The notes under the pieces: model-generated
Told to the model about the DNA's origin: nothing
The model's input: the letters and a program-made list of their open reading frames with translations, nothing else
Databases searched by the model: none
Shown here: in pieces, positions 47,913-56,123 of the stretch
Layout: each line of letters begins with the position of its first letter
Numbering within the stretch: position 1 is the stretch's first letter
Source: Actinomadura sp. DC4
GTDB lineage: Bacteria > Actinomycetota > Actinomycetes > Streptosporangiales > Streptosporangiaceae
NCBI RefSeq assembly: GCF_030406325.1
Contig: NZ_JAUEQY010000002.1
Span: 310,001 to 374,000, forward strand
Length of the DNA stretch: 64,000 nucleotides
Reading direction: 5' to 3'
Translations under genes and position numbers: made by a program

Positions 47913-47925
47913 TTGACAAGTCGAG
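47913..47925. promoter_or_regulatory. Putative GntR (KorSA-like) operator 2
   Basis: TTGACAAGTCGAG, 43 bp from operator 1 (four helical turns), between pra and the repressor's 3' end. ACTTGACAAGT within it is a perfect palindrome with one central base. Confidence 0.65.
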
Positions 47926-47956
47926 TTTTGGAGGCGCTTATGTGACCTAAGCCACG

Positions 47957-48688
47957 TCACAGGGCGTAGTTGTCCGTCAGCTCGTGCAGGTCCCCGGGAA
48001 GCACCAGCTCAGCGACCAGGACCGCGCGGCCGGCCGTGTCGAACACCGTCGAGATCACTCCGAGGACCGGCGCGTTCTCACCGATCGCGAGCTGACTGAC
48101 CTCATCTGAGGTGGGGCGCCGGGCGGTGAGACGTTCGGCGACGTGGCCGAACCGGCGACCGGTCGCGGACTGCACGAGCTGTCGCACACTCGCGGTCAGG
48201 GGAGCGTCCTGGTCCAGCCCGGCGGCCTCGGCGAGCTCGACCGGCAGCCATAGCGACACCAGCTCATACGGTGCATCATCAGCGACCGTCAGCCGCCGCC
48301 GCAGCACCAACGGCACGGCCTCAGCCAGGCCCAGCAGACCAGCGATCGCCGCGGGAGCCTGGCAACGCTCCACGGTCGTGGTCCACCCGGCTTCCTCGGC
48401 CTCGGCCCGGTCCAGCACCGAACGAACCGGACGGGGAGCGTCATCACCGGGGAGGGGCGTGGCCTTGACGAAGGAGCCCCGGCCGTGTTCACGGTCGATC
48501 TCCCCGCGCAGCTTCAGCGCCTCCAGTGCCCGCACCACCGTGGGCCGGGACACCCCGAACTCCTTGACCAGCTTCGACTCCGAAGGCAGCAGCGAGCCGG
48601 GCGGGTAGGTGCCATCGGCGATACGCCGGCGGATGGCCGCCACGATCTGGGCGTACTTGGGGGGCTCGAACCCCGCATCATCGACCAT
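47957..48688 (-). CDS. korSA: GntR-family repressor (KorSA-like)
   Basis: 243 aa from ATG 48688 (GGTGG 5 nt upstream). N-terminal winged HTH (about 8-72: YAQIVAAIRRRIADGTYPPG, LVKEFGVSRPTVVRALEALK) and a C-terminal UTRA-type effector domain (about 90-240, LVLRRRLTVADDAPYELVSLW). In pSAM2 the KorSA protein represses pra and so keeps the element integrated. An operator-like site precedes its own gene, so it is probably autoregulated. Confidence 0.88.
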   Translation of the reverse strand: MVDDAGFEPPKYAQIVAAIRRRIADGTYPPGSLLPSESKLVKEFGVSRPTVVRALEALKLRGEIDREHGRGSFVKATPLPGDDAPRPVRSVLDRAEAEEAGWTTTVERCQAPAAIAGLLGLAEAVPLVLRRRLTVADDAPYELVSLWLPVELAEAAGLDQDAPLTASVRQLVQSATGRRFGHVAERLTARRPTSDEVSQLAIGENAPVLGVISTVFDTAGRAVLVAELVLPGDLHELTDNYAL

Positions 48689-48704
48689 GACGACCACCCA
48701 ACAA

Positions 48705-48717
48705 CTCGACAGGTCAA
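48705..48717. promoter_or_regulatory. Putative GntR (KorSA-like) operator 3 (autoregulatory)
   Basis: Reverse complement TTGACCTGTCGAG, ending 17 bp upstream of the repressor start; same consensus as the two sites before pra. Confidence 0.6.
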
Positions 48718-48745
48718 CCAGCGTCGCACGAACGCCATCGATCTG

Positions 48746-49144
48746 TCACGAGAACCACCCCGCGTCACCTGCGGCTCCCTCGCGGGGCCTCCCGCCGCGG
48801 TCCCTCAACACCGTGTTCTCACTGAGAATCCGACGCATCTTGCTGTAACCCACACCGAACTCATCCGCGACCCGGCGTATCGTCCACCCCTGCTCGTAAA
48901 GCCGTACCGCGTCCTGCTCCATCCTGCGCAGCTCCGGATCCGCCCCCGCCGCATCGCCGGCGTTGCGGGCCACGAGGACGTCCGCGCGACGGTAGCGACG
49001 ATGACCACCCGGCGTCAGCATCACGGCCTTGAGGAGCCCATCACGCGCCCACCGGGCGACGGTCGTGGGCCTCACACCTAACAGCGCCGCAACTTCACGG
49101 GGTCGAAGCAGATCATCGTCATGTCCAGAACTCATGAGCAGCAC
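48746..49144 (-). CDS. Two-HTH DNA-binding protein (MerR/excisionase-type N-terminus)
   Basis: 132 aa from GTG 49144 (ATG 49135 is an alternative). N-terminal winged HTH LLRPREVAALLGVRPTTVARWARDG with GGHRRYRRADV. A second HTH near residues 80-110 (LYEQGWTIRRVADEFGVGYSKMRRIL) resembles a resolvase-type tail. The two DNA-binding units in one short protein are common in AICEs; the target is not known. Confidence 0.78.
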   Translation of the reverse strand: MLLMSSGHDDDLLRPREVAALLGVRPTTVARWARDGLLKAVMLTPGGHRRYRRADVLVARNAGDAAGADPELRRMEQDAVRLYEQGWTIRRVADEFGVGYSKMRRILSENTVLRDRGGRPREGAAGDAGWFS

Positions 49145-49206
49145 GCGAGCAGGCCAATCTAGTGCGAGGGGTACGGGGAGAAGTCCTAGAGGAAGAGCCA
49201 GAGCTG

Positions 49207-50028
49207 TTACGAGCCACCGCTATCAGGGCCGCCCGGCTTCCGGGCCAGACCGCCGAGGATGCGCACGCGGGTAGGGACACCGATGCACGTCGGCCAGTGC
49301 GTCACATCCACCACTCCGGGATAAACCAGATCCAGCCCCTCGAACCACGAGCAGATCTGATCAGCGGGCCGGAAGATCACCGGCGTCGAGGCACTCCGGT
49401 AAGCGTCTTCGATCGGAGCGATGACGGCCAGGTCGGTGTTGGTGGAGGTGGCCGCCGACACGGCGAGGAAGCTCCCCGCCGCCATGGCGTCGGTGAACGC
49501 GGACAGGATTCCAGCCGGATCCTCTTCATCGGAGATGAAGTGCAGGACCGCCACGCACAGCACCGCGACCGGCCGAGACAGATCGATCACCTCGGACAGG
49601 CACGGGTCGGCCAGGATCGCCCATGGCCGACGGATGTCACCCTCGATGACGGTGTAGCGGCCCCGTTTCGCGGAGACTTCGAGGCGTTGGTGGCTCAGCA
49701 CCACCGGATCGTTGTCGACCCCGACCACCCGCGCATCCTGGTTGAACTTACAAGCGATCTCGGTGACGTTAAGAGACGCCGGGATGCCGGTACCCAGGTC
49801 GATGAACTGGTCGATGCCCGCCTCGGCGCAGTACCGCACGGCTTGTAGCAGGAAGCCCCGGTTTCGTTGCGCCAGCGTGGACGCCTGCGGGAAAACCTCC
49901 AGAACCTTCTTCCCCGCCTCCCGATCGACCTGGAAGTTGTCCTTGCCTCCCAGGTAGTAGTCATAGACGCGCGCTGGAGTCGGCGTGTTCGAGTCGAACG
50001 CCGGCGGTGTGGTCGCGTTGTCATTCAT
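49207..50028 (-). CDS. SAM-dependent methyltransferase of the DUF574 (SCO-type) family
   Basis: 273 aa from ATG 50028, which overlaps the previous stop (ATGA). Family N-terminus FDSNTPTPARVYDYYLGGKDNFQVDREAG, SAM motif FIDLGTGIPASLN, and VVGVDNDPVVLSHQ. The C-terminal GVVDVTHWPT is typical. These enzymes are numerous in actinomycetes (often near XRE regulators) and their substrates are unknown. Confidence 0.9.
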   Translation of the reverse strand: MNDNATTPPAFDSNTPTPARVYDYYLGGKDNFQVDREAGKKVLEVFPQASTLAQRNRGFLLQAVRYCAEAGIDQFIDLGTGIPASLNVTEIACKFNQDARVVGVDNDPVVLSHQRLEVSAKRGRYTVIEGDIRRPWAILADPCLSEVIDLSRPVAVLCVAVLHFISDEEDPAGILSAFTDAMAAGSFLAVSAATSTNTDLAVIAPIEDAYRSASTPVIFRPADQICSWFEGLDLVYPGVVDVTHWPTCIGVPTRVRILGGLARKPGGPDSGGS

Positions 50029-50417
50029 GAACGGAACTGCCCTTTCCACGTAGGGACGGCACGACCAGAAGGCGTGGGCGAAGCCGCCGGAACTTGAGGG
50101 ACAGGGACGGAGACGCCGCCGAAGACATCCACGCGCGTAGGGCAGTGGTGCCCCTCGATGCGACGCATCTGGTCGACCAGACGATCGACGGTCGGCTCAT
50201 CCACCACCAGCCCGGCGTCAGAGAAACAACCGAACGCCGTGTACGTCCAATGCCAGGCCGACCACATCACCACCCACCCGCGGTGACTCTGCTGAAGCTG
50301 CTGAGCCCGCCGCACACACTCAGCGTCAAGCACTCCCGGGACAACTCGGCGAGACCGCCGACGCGGAGCCGGACCGCCGGCCGCAACCCAACCCGTCAGT
50401 CCCTCGGCCGGGATCAC
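50025..50417 (-). CDS. Hypothetical protein coupled to the methyltransferase
   Basis: 130 aa. The central part, DAECVRRAQQLQQSHRGWVV then WSAWHWTYTAFGCFSD, with DEPTVDRLVDQMRRIE, is well patterned. The ends are Pro/Arg-rich and could be mis-called. Its stop overlaps the methyltransferase start. Small Trp-rich proteins of this kind often accompany such methyltransferases; function unknown. Confidence 0.7.
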   Translation of the reverse strand: MIPAEGLTGWVAAGGPAPRRRSRRVVPGVLDAECVRRAQQLQQSHRGWVVMWSAWHWTYTAFGCFSDAGLVVDEPTVDRLVDQMRRIEGHHCPTRVDVFGGVSVPVPQVPAASPTPSGRAVPTWKGQFRS

Positions 50418-50683
50418 GACCCATCACCCGAACCAGACCGAGCGCTGACGGCACGGGAGATCAGCGCCGCCGCACCCGCCGGATCCTCGACCGGATGGCG
50501 ACCCGCCTGGTCCCACTCGAAGAACTCACCCGAGTCATCCACCGTGATCCACAGCAACACCCCAGGCCCGGCGGTAACGCGCAACGCCGGCCGCGCATCA
50601 CTCAACCCCACGTTCAACCCGAGCCCCGCCAGCTCCCGACACAACCGCGTCAAGGAACCAAGCCCCCTATCGTGGCCAGCCAC
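50414..50683 (-). CDS. Hypothetical protein
   Basis: 89 aa from GTG 50683, chosen for the GGAGG 10 nt upstream and because the protein then starts just before GLGSLTRLCRELAGLGLNVG; the frame is open to 50782. The body has SDARPALRVTAGPGVLLWITVDDSGEFFEW, a conserved-looking beta hairpin. Stop overlaps the next start by 4 nt. Function unknown. Confidence 0.65.
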   Translation of the reverse strand: MAGHDRGLGSLTRLCRELAGLGLNVGLSDARPALRVTAGPGVLLWITVDDSGEFFEWDQAGRHPVEDPAGAAALISRAVSARSGSGDGS

Positions 50684-50823
50684 GACACACCCACTCCTCC
50701 CGAATGGAAGCGGGACCGGCAACAGCTTCAGCCGAGAACACTCGTGGTGCGCTCCGTACCGCGACATAGGAACGAAGACCACAAAGCCTCAGCGAGCGAC
50801 GTCACCGGCCCCGCAGCTATCGA

Positions 50824-51006
50824 TCAAGCCGCCACACGTTCACGGCCCGACCCGTCACACCGCGAACACGCCGCACGAACCCGCACCGCGGCCACCGGCT
50901 CACCCGCCCGCGCCACCACCAGACCCCGACGAGGACTCACGTACTTCCACCGCCGCCCACTGCAAGCGACGCAGAGATCGCTACAGGGGGTCTCTCGCGA
51001 ATCCAT
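50824..51006 (-). CDS. 60-aa zinc-finger-like protein
   Basis: ATG 51006. Two Cys pairs, CVACSGRRWKY and CSRCDGSGRE, the second a DnaJ-type CxxCxGxG repeat. The middle is a short beta stretch. It probably binds zinc. It is first in a run of co-oriented small genes leading to the methyltransferase. Confidence 0.65.
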   Translation of the reverse strand: MDSRETPCSDLCVACSGRRWKYVSPRRGLVVARAGEPVAAVRVRAACSRCDGSGRERVAA

Positions 51007-51074
51007 AAAGGCCCGACTCCTCTAGCCCGAGACGTGAACGTGTCACGGGACGTTAGAAGCAGTTCGGGCCGCCA

Positions 51075-51095
51075 ACCCGAACTCTCAGTTCGGGT
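51075..51095 (-). terminator. Terminator of the XRE-TPR regulator
   Basis: ACCCGAACT and AGTTCGGGT form a perfect 9-bp stem with a 3-nt loop. A third copy of AGTTCGGG at 51061 can compete for the same centre, giving two mutually exclusive hairpins. Confidence 0.7.
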
Positions 51096-51114
51096 AGCCC
51101 ATTGGCTCGGATCG

Positions 51115-52323
51115 CTAGGGCGTCACGAGGCCGATGCGCTTGGCCAACGCACGCACCTGAGGAGCGAGGGAAGGACGGGCACGCCGCAACAACCCGCGTA
51201 CGAGATCACGGGCGAGGAGGTTGTACCGCATGTCCTCCGGCCCGCTCGCCTCGGCACTGATCAGATGCAGGAGCACCGCGGCGTCGTCCCGACGCTGGTC
51301 ATTCAGCCGCGCCAACTCCAGGTAGAACGTCGTCTGACGTTCCAACGAGGGCGAATTGGTGACGTCGATCTGATCGGCGATCGCCAGCCCCGTCGCGGCC
51401 TCGCCGGATTCCATCTCCACACTCATCGCGTGAAGGTCAACGTTGGTCGGACCGAAGACCGTCCACAGAACGTTCCCCTCACCGGCAGCCTTAGCCGCAG
51501 GCAAGGCGTACTCGCGCAGCCGGTCACGCGCGGTCCAGGAATCTCCCTGCCGTACGGAAGCAACCACGGCGACCAACCACAGAGAGCCGTACAGCGCCAC
51601 CCAGTCCGGACCGTCGTCCAGACGGGGTTTCAACTCCTCGGCCGCGCGGAGGGCCGTCTCTTCGGCTGCCTCGGCTTCGCCCTGGGCGAGGAGGATGTGA
51701 CCGAGGTTCCAGGTGGCCGCCGCCATACGCAAGGGGTCGTCGGCATCTTGAGCAGCTGCGATGCCGCGGTCGGCCGCCAACAACGATAGGTCTGTACGGC
51801 CGATGCGCTTGGCGAAGGTCCGCAGCAGGAAGTACATGTCACTCGTCAGCCGAGCAGCGTCCCGCCGTTCAGCCGCCTCACCAACCGCGTGGAAGGCCCG
51901 GCCGGCCTGCTGCACGTCACTGATCAGCTCCGGGAGGATGGCCGCACCCTCGGTGTACCGGTTCGGCGAGCACTGCCAGACGTTCCAGGCCGCATCGACG
52001 CGCCCGCGCAGCGGCGCCAGCTCCACCGGGCTGTCAGCACCCCCGTACGCCATCATCGCCCGGTGGATCTCCGAAGCCACGGGATGCGCAGTCCCGTCCT
52101 GCTCGAACTCCGGCTCGCCAAGCAACACCGAGACCCGCACCCCGAGGATGCGCGCGAACTGGTGCAGCAGCGTGATCGTCGGAGTCTTCAACCCCCGCTC
52201 GATCTGCGAGAGGTAGTCCTCAGTCACCCCGGCAAGGCCGGCCACGGCCGCTTGGGTCTTGCCCCGCCCTTGCCGGTAGAAGCGCAGCCTCTCCCCGATC
52301 CGGATCTCAGCCGATGGGCTCAC
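51115..52323 (-). CDS. XRE-family regulator with TPR-like C-terminus
   Basis: 402 aa from GTG 52323 (GGGGAG upstream). N-terminal HTH_XRE at about 9-66 (RLRFYRQGRGKTQAAVAGLAG, EDYLSQIERGLKTPTI). The rest is helical, Ala/Leu-rich TPR-like repeats (about 100-400). Such regulators often pair with small DUF397 proteins or with DUF574 methyltransferases; here the methyltransferase is nearby. Divergent from the HAD gene, which it may control. Confidence 0.88.
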   Translation of the reverse strand: MSPSAEIRIGERLRFYRQGRGKTQAAVAGLAGVTEDYLSQIERGLKTPTITLLHQFARILGVRVSVLLGEPEFEQDGTAHPVASEIHRAMMAYGGADSPVELAPLRGRVDAAWNVWQCSPNRYTEGAAILPELISDVQQAGRAFHAVGEAAERRDAARLTSDMYFLLRTFAKRIGRTDLSLLAADRGIAAAQDADDPLRMAAATWNLGHILLAQGEAEAAEETALRAAEELKPRLDDGPDWVALYGSLWLVAVVASVRQGDSWTARDRLREYALPAAKAAGEGNVLWTVFGPTNVDLHAMSVEMESGEAATGLAIADQIDVTNSPSLERQTTFYLELARLNDQRRDDAAVLLHLISAEASGPEDMRYNLLARDLVRGLLRRARPSLAPQVRALAKRIGLVTP

Positions 52324-52432
52324 GCATGCTCCCCAGAGGAACGGGAATCTGGCCGGTCAGTCCCAGCGTAAGCAGTCAACGCACCGTATGGCAGCCTGCC
52401 TTGAAGTGCCCGGACGACCGGAGGACGTATCC

Positions 52433-53131
52433 GTGACCACGCCAAAGCTCATCCTGTGGGACATCGACCACACATTGATCGAAACCGGCGGAGTTGGAAG
52501 CGAAGTCTTCCGTGACGCGTTCGAGCAGGTCACCGGCCACAAGATCGAAAAGCTGGCCGATGTCACCGGCCGCACGGAGCCGATCATCTTCCAAGAGACG
52601 TTGGAGATCTACGGCATTGAGGATCCCGGCGACTACTTCCTTAGATTCGTCCGAGCCCAAGCCGAGGGATACCAAAGCCGAGCCGAGGAGATGCGGCGTC
52701 GCGGTCGAGTCCTGCCCGGAGCGCGTGAAGCTCTCGAAAGCCTTGCAACGGGTCTGGATGCCTACCAAACGGTCTTGACCGGTAACCCGCGCCCCTCTGC
52801 AGAAGCCAAACTCAGCATATTCGACTTGGCCACAATGTTGAACGGCAACACCGGAGCGTACGGCGATGACGACGCAATACGAGCGAACCTCGTTGACATC
52901 GCCAGACAGCGCGTTTATAAACAGACTGGCGTTACATTCACCAAGAAGACCACCGTCATCATTGGCGACAGCCCAAGTGACGTCGAAGCCGCATCGAAAG
53001 GTGGTGCACAGATCATTGCCGTCGCTTCTGGCAACACATCAGCGGAGGACCTTCGATCTGCAGGGGCGACCACCGTCTTGTACGACCTTGCCGACACTGC
53101 TGCCGTCAGGGAAGCGGTAGCCGGATTCTAA
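52433..53131 (+). CDS. HAD-superfamily phosphatase
   Basis: 232 aa from GTG 52433 (GGAGG 8 nt upstream). Motif I ILWDIDHTLIE (D10, D12), motif II VLTGNP, Lys in EAKLSIF, motif IV IIGDSPSDVEAA. The helical cap covers about 20-95. Similar to phosphoglycolate phosphatase-like hydrolases; substrate unknown. Base composition drops along the gene towards the low-GC OLD gene. Convergent with the OLD gene. Confidence 0.88.
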   Translation: MTTPKLILWDIDHTLIETGGVGSEVFRDAFEQVTGHKIEKLADVTGRTEPIIFQETLEIYGIEDPGDYFLRFVRAQAEGYQSRAEEMRRRGRVLPGAREALESLATGLDAYQTVLTGNPRPSAEAKLSIFDLATMLNGNTGAYGDDDAIRANLVDIARQRVYKQTGVTFTKKTTVIIGDSPSDVEAASKGGAQIIAVASGNTSAEDLRSAGATTVLYDLADTAAVREAVAGF

Positions 53132-53156
53132 TTTCGAGAAGCGGCGCTAGCGAGAT

Positions 53157-53198
53157 GATAGGGACGACCCCGTAGTAAATCACCTTTCCATCCCTATC
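53157..53198. terminator. Possible bidirectional terminator
   Basis: GATAGGGA and TCCCTATC (8-bp perfect arms, 26-nt loop) in the 198-bp convergent gap between the HAD and OLD genes. The remainder of the gap shows no supported gene. Confidence 0.4.
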
Positions 53199-53329
53199 CT
53201 CCGGACTCGACAGTTCGGTTGGCAAACCTCCCGGAGAGTGGCTTCGGAATCAGTCTACCCGTCAAAATATAGCAGTCGAGAGGGTCGCGGCCCCTAATCG
53301 TTGAATACAGCAACCCGAGCGCGGATTCC

Positions 53330-55054
53330 TCATAGAGAGGACCATAGATCTTGGATGAATCTTTGGGCCTCGACGGCGCTGTCGAGGTACCCACCTTCGG
53401 CGACTTCCACTGCCCATCGAGGACCTTTCCCCGGAACAGCCTTAACGAATGACTCAACTTCACCGGCCGGAACAACAAATACGCCCACTGCCTGCAATGA
53501 AGCTAGCAACCGCTGTAGCGCAGCACTTGCGTCGCCAGAAGGGACTACCGATGTACCGCTCTTCTTCGCCGCCCTCCAGCCTGTTTCGGGTTCTGTCAAC
53601 TGGCGGATCGCGCGTATCATTGCGCTAGTCATCTTTCGATCATCTTTGTCCCCCAGTAGTTGTGCTAGTTTGCCTCGGATCGCTCCGACCGTTAGCACCG
53701 TCCCGCTTCCCCGTATTTGCGAATCCAGCAAATTGCGGTCCCCTGTCATCTCACTCGTGTATTCCCCACCAACGCTCTCGACGAGATTCTTGAGAACCGA
53801 CTCGTCATTCAACGCATCAAAATCAACCACCACCCTGACGGGCACACCTAGCGCCCGCAATGCTGCGGTAACGGTGGGAATCCTATGCTTACTACCAGCA
53901 TAGGTAAACATTACATCGCGCCTATATGGCGACGATCCCGTCGTCCGGACATTTTCGGCAATGGCACTATAGAATTGACAGTCAGTGTCACCTTCGCAAA
54001 CAATTACGGCGTCATGAAACAACCCATCAAGTGAGCGTGAGAATCGAAGAAAAGGGTCACGCCAGAGCTTTGCCAGTTGACTCCGAGGAAGGCTTTGAGC
54101 GGAAGTCAGGTCGGAGTCGCGCGTAAGCCTAATTATTGAAACCCTATCGGGTTGTGCCTCAATAAGACCAAGGAGGATGTCAAGGCTATGAGTAGCAACA
54201 AATACCTGACCCTCCCCCTTCAGTTCGGTAATATATTTACCGATCAGGCGAGCTTGGGGCGGATGAAGAAACGCCTCCGGCTCGTCGATGAGAACCAAGG
54301 GATATTGCGCCGCTAGAAGCGTAAGAAGAATTCCCGCAAAACTTCGGACGCCATCACTTTGTGACTCTATCGGCGGTAGGGCGGAGAGTCGTTGAAGCGT
54401 GTCGCTGTCAGCGAAACCATCGGTCGATGTGGTAGCGAAGTCTTCCTGTGTATCGACACGGCTGACACGAAGGCGAATTGAGTTACCCCACGCATCGACA
54501 ATGGTATTCATTCCGAATGCACCAAATAACGCCTCTCGAAAGGAGGATTTAAGCTGCTCGTCTCTCGTCAAAAGATGTATTGCATGATCAGGATGTGCAC
54601 CCATCTCTAGGCGCCCCGGGGATCCTAGGTAACCAAGCCGCTCGCCGCACCACAGCCCTCGCACAAGGTGATTAGCTAGGGCGCCAAGTCGTCCTCCTGA
54701 GTGAGCATCCCAGACTGCCACCACCTGATCAAGGTAGAGCTCGCCAACATTAGTCGTGTGAATGCGCTCCCTTAGGTCATTATGGTTACTCCATGTGTAG
54801 CGACGTTCCTTAAGCCAGGCATTTACTTCATAGCCTGACATACGCTTATCTATCGCCACATCACTGAGAGCCAGGAAGGCATTCTGGGGGACTGGCTGAC
54901 CGGGCCCAAGGGACAAGTGGTCAGATATCTCCTGGAGCGTTCGTGACTTTCCTGTATTGTTCGGGCCAATAAGAACAACGACGTCAGCATCCTGCACATC
55001 GATCGACGTGTCACCATTAAACGATAGGTTGGTTACTCTGAATGGGGTGTTCAT
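53330..55054 (-). CDS. OLD-family ATPase/TOPRIM nuclease (probable defence protein)
   Basis: 574 aa, ATG 55054. ABC-type ATPase half: Walker A GPNNTGKS (30-37), signature-like ESQSDGVRSFAGILL (230-244), Walker B LVLIDEPE (253-260), switch His289 (ATHSLD). TOPRIM half: E354 in VIVCEGDTDC and D411/D413 in VVVDFDAL. The architecture is that of overcoming-lysogenization-defect nucleases, which include P2 Old, GajA and AriA. No GajB-type helicase, AriB or reverse transcriptase is adjacent, so it looks like a single-gene system. GC is near 50%, far below the element's 65-70%, indicating recent arrival. Confidence 0.88.
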   Translation of the reverse strand: MNTPFRVTNLSFNGDTSIDVQDADVVVLIGPNNTGKSRTLQEISDHLSLGPGQPVPQNAFLALSDVAIDKRMSGYEVNAWLKERRYTWSNHNDLRERIHTTNVGELYLDQVVAVWDAHSGGRLGALANHLVRGLWCGERLGYLGSPGRLEMGAHPDHAIHLLTRDEQLKSSFREALFGAFGMNTIVDAWGNSIRLRVSRVDTQEDFATTSTDGFADSDTLQRLSALPPIESQSDGVRSFAGILLTLLAAQYPLVLIDEPEAFLHPPQARLIGKYITELKGEGQVFVATHSLDILLGLIEAQPDRVSIIRLTRDSDLTSAQSLPRSQLAKLWRDPFLRFSRSLDGLFHDAVIVCEGDTDCQFYSAIAENVRTTGSSPYRRDVMFTYAGSKHRIPTVTAALRALGVPVRVVVDFDALNDESVLKNLVESVGGEYTSEMTGDRNLLDSQIRGSGTVLTVGAIRGKLAQLLGDKDDRKMTSAMIRAIRQLTEPETGWRAAKKSGTSVVPSGDASAALQRLLASLQAVGVFVVPAGEVESFVKAVPGKGPRWAVEVAEGGYLDSAVEAQRFIQDLWSSL

Positions 55055-55162
55055 CCCTCGCCATCCTCCACTCTATGCTGCTTCTTGGAATTAGCGCTCC
55101 TACGCAAGATCACCCTTAAAGCTAGGCGCGGATTTTGCAGAGTTTCGCTGTATAAGATCAAG

Positions 55163-55185
55163 GCGCCGGCGCTTCGCGCCGGCGC
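55163..55185. repeat. Perfect GC hairpin upstream of the OLD gene
   Basis: GCGCCGGCGC-TTC-GCGCCGGCGC; each arm is itself palindromic. Further GC stems follow (55188-55240). The 218-bp gap between the OLD and membrane protein genes holds no supported gene; the hairpin may end the upstream transcript. Confidence 0.5.
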
Positions 55186-55298
55186 TGGCCGCCCGCTTCG
55201 GCCCGCCCTACGGGCGTGCGGCGTGGACGCCGGTCCCTCGGTCGCGCCGGTCGGGCGGCCCGTCGGACTTAAGCATCCGCCGCAGCGGATCCAAAACT

Positions 55299-55661
55299 TT
55301 ACGAGCTCGACTCGGCCGGATCGCTGGCCGGCGGTGATGCTTGGTTGCTGGACTTCACAGCCCCCACCAGCAGGACACATCCGCCTAACATCAGCAACAC
55401 GACCGCAGGTATCCGCACTGTTGACCGCAGCGATGAGCAGGCGTCCGCGGTCGAGCTGACGTCGAAGAGACTCACTCCAGCGCCATCAGCCTCCATGGCG
55501 TGTGTCAGGTCGGCGGTCTCCGCGTCACGCGAGGCGTGAAAAGCCGAACCGCAGTTCGTCCCCTGAGCAGACACGGGCATGAACCCGGTAATCAACCCCG
55601 CGACCACCACCAGAAAGCCCACCAGCGACAAGCCCCGTGCTGCACTCACCATGACCCCCAT
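55299..55661 (-). CDS. Small two-helix membrane protein with extracytoplasmic Cys pair
   Basis: 120 aa from ATG 55661 (ATG 55652 also possible). Helix 1 about 10-30 (LVGFLVVVAGLITGFMPV), a loop with two Cys (TNCGSAFHAS, ADACSSLRST) and helix 2 about 83-102 (IPAVVLLMLGGCVLLVGAV), then a Ser/Pro tail. The loop would lie outside with a disulfide. Similar small proteins are widespread hypothetical genes in actinomycetes. Confidence 0.65.
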   Translation of the reverse strand: MGVMVSAARGLSLVGFLVVVAGLITGFMPVSAQGTNCGSAFHASRDAETADLTHAMEADGAGVSLFDVSSTADACSSLRSTVRIPAVVLLMLGGCVLLVGAVKSSNQASPPASDPAESSS

Positions 55662-55889
55662 CGATGGCTCTCACTTAACAAAGAGGAGACGCCTCGTTAC
55701 GTACAGCGGTTGTCTGCAGGGCCAAACTAACCGCGCGCCCGAGAAGGAGCCGGGACTCGCGTCGCGCCACCAACCTGACGAGCGCGGGGTCGACAAAGGT
55801 CACTCGCGAGCATCCGGACACCCAGGTCAGCTCACATGACGGCCGGGATCCATACGCCTCCAAGCCGAGGGCTTAACCCCAACGGGTTA

Positions 55890-55990
55890 GTCGAGCGCAC
55901 CTCTGGGGGCTCCGCCGCCCCCAGGCCCCCGCGAGCCAGGGCACTCGCCCACGCGATCGAGGTCTGTCACCACTTCTCGCCTACGCGTGG
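55890..55990. repeat. End block of the element, repeated at 57138-57240
   Basis: Both blocks read GTCGAGCGC, then the 22-bp hairpin CTGGGGGCTCCGCCGCCC.. (55903-55924 and 57151-57172), then CCCCGCG, CTC.CCCACG and TGTCTGTCAC-like stretches. They look like the right ends of two related elements. Confidence 0.6.
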
Positions 55991-56038
55991 ACGAGCACCC
56001 CGGAGCGGTGCGCCGCGATCCATCAGGCGAATCTGGAC

Positions 56039-56058
56039 CGCGGAATATACGCGGAATG
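56039..56058 (+). repeat. Putative integrase arm-type site, copy 2
   Basis: Identical to 41649-41668 (20 of 20 bp). Lies 66 bp inside the right att core; copy 1 is 105 bp inside the left one. Same orientation on the plus strand. Confidence 0.7.
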
Positions 56059-56123
56059 ATCCTTCGCACGGCAGATCCTGATACCGCCCGGCCGCAGGTC
56101 AAGTCATGATCGGACTGAAAGAC

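Larger units (their letters stand above)
55662..56123. other. Gene-free right end of the AICE
   Basis: 462 bp with no supported gene. It holds a CTGGGGGC/GCCCCCAG hairpin (55903-55924), part of a roughly 100-bp block repeated at 57138-57240, and the integrase arm-type repeat at 56039. The AICE transfer locus (clt) could be here, but I cannot show it. Confidence 0.5.

Noticed and set aside
50094-51008. 304-codon plus-strand open frame in the element
   Set aside because: Antisense to several small coupled genes with overlapping stops and zinc motifs on the minus strand; its own product is Pro/Thr/Arg-rich without motifs.
53194-53478. 94-aa minus-strand frame overlapping the end of the OLD gene
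   Set aside because: Overlaps the OLD C-terminus in another frame, lacks a ribosome site and any domain.
53330-55054. Gabija or PARIS system
   Set aside because: Only the ATPase/TOPRIM component is visible. No UvrD-like GajB helicase or AriB gene flanks it, so a named multi-gene system is not claimed.
55051-55380. 109-aa minus-strand frame across the GC hairpins upstream of the OLD gene
   Set aside because: Its middle translates a GC-rich hairpin run (Ala/Gly/Arg/Pro), it overlaps the next gene's end, and it has no family resemblance.
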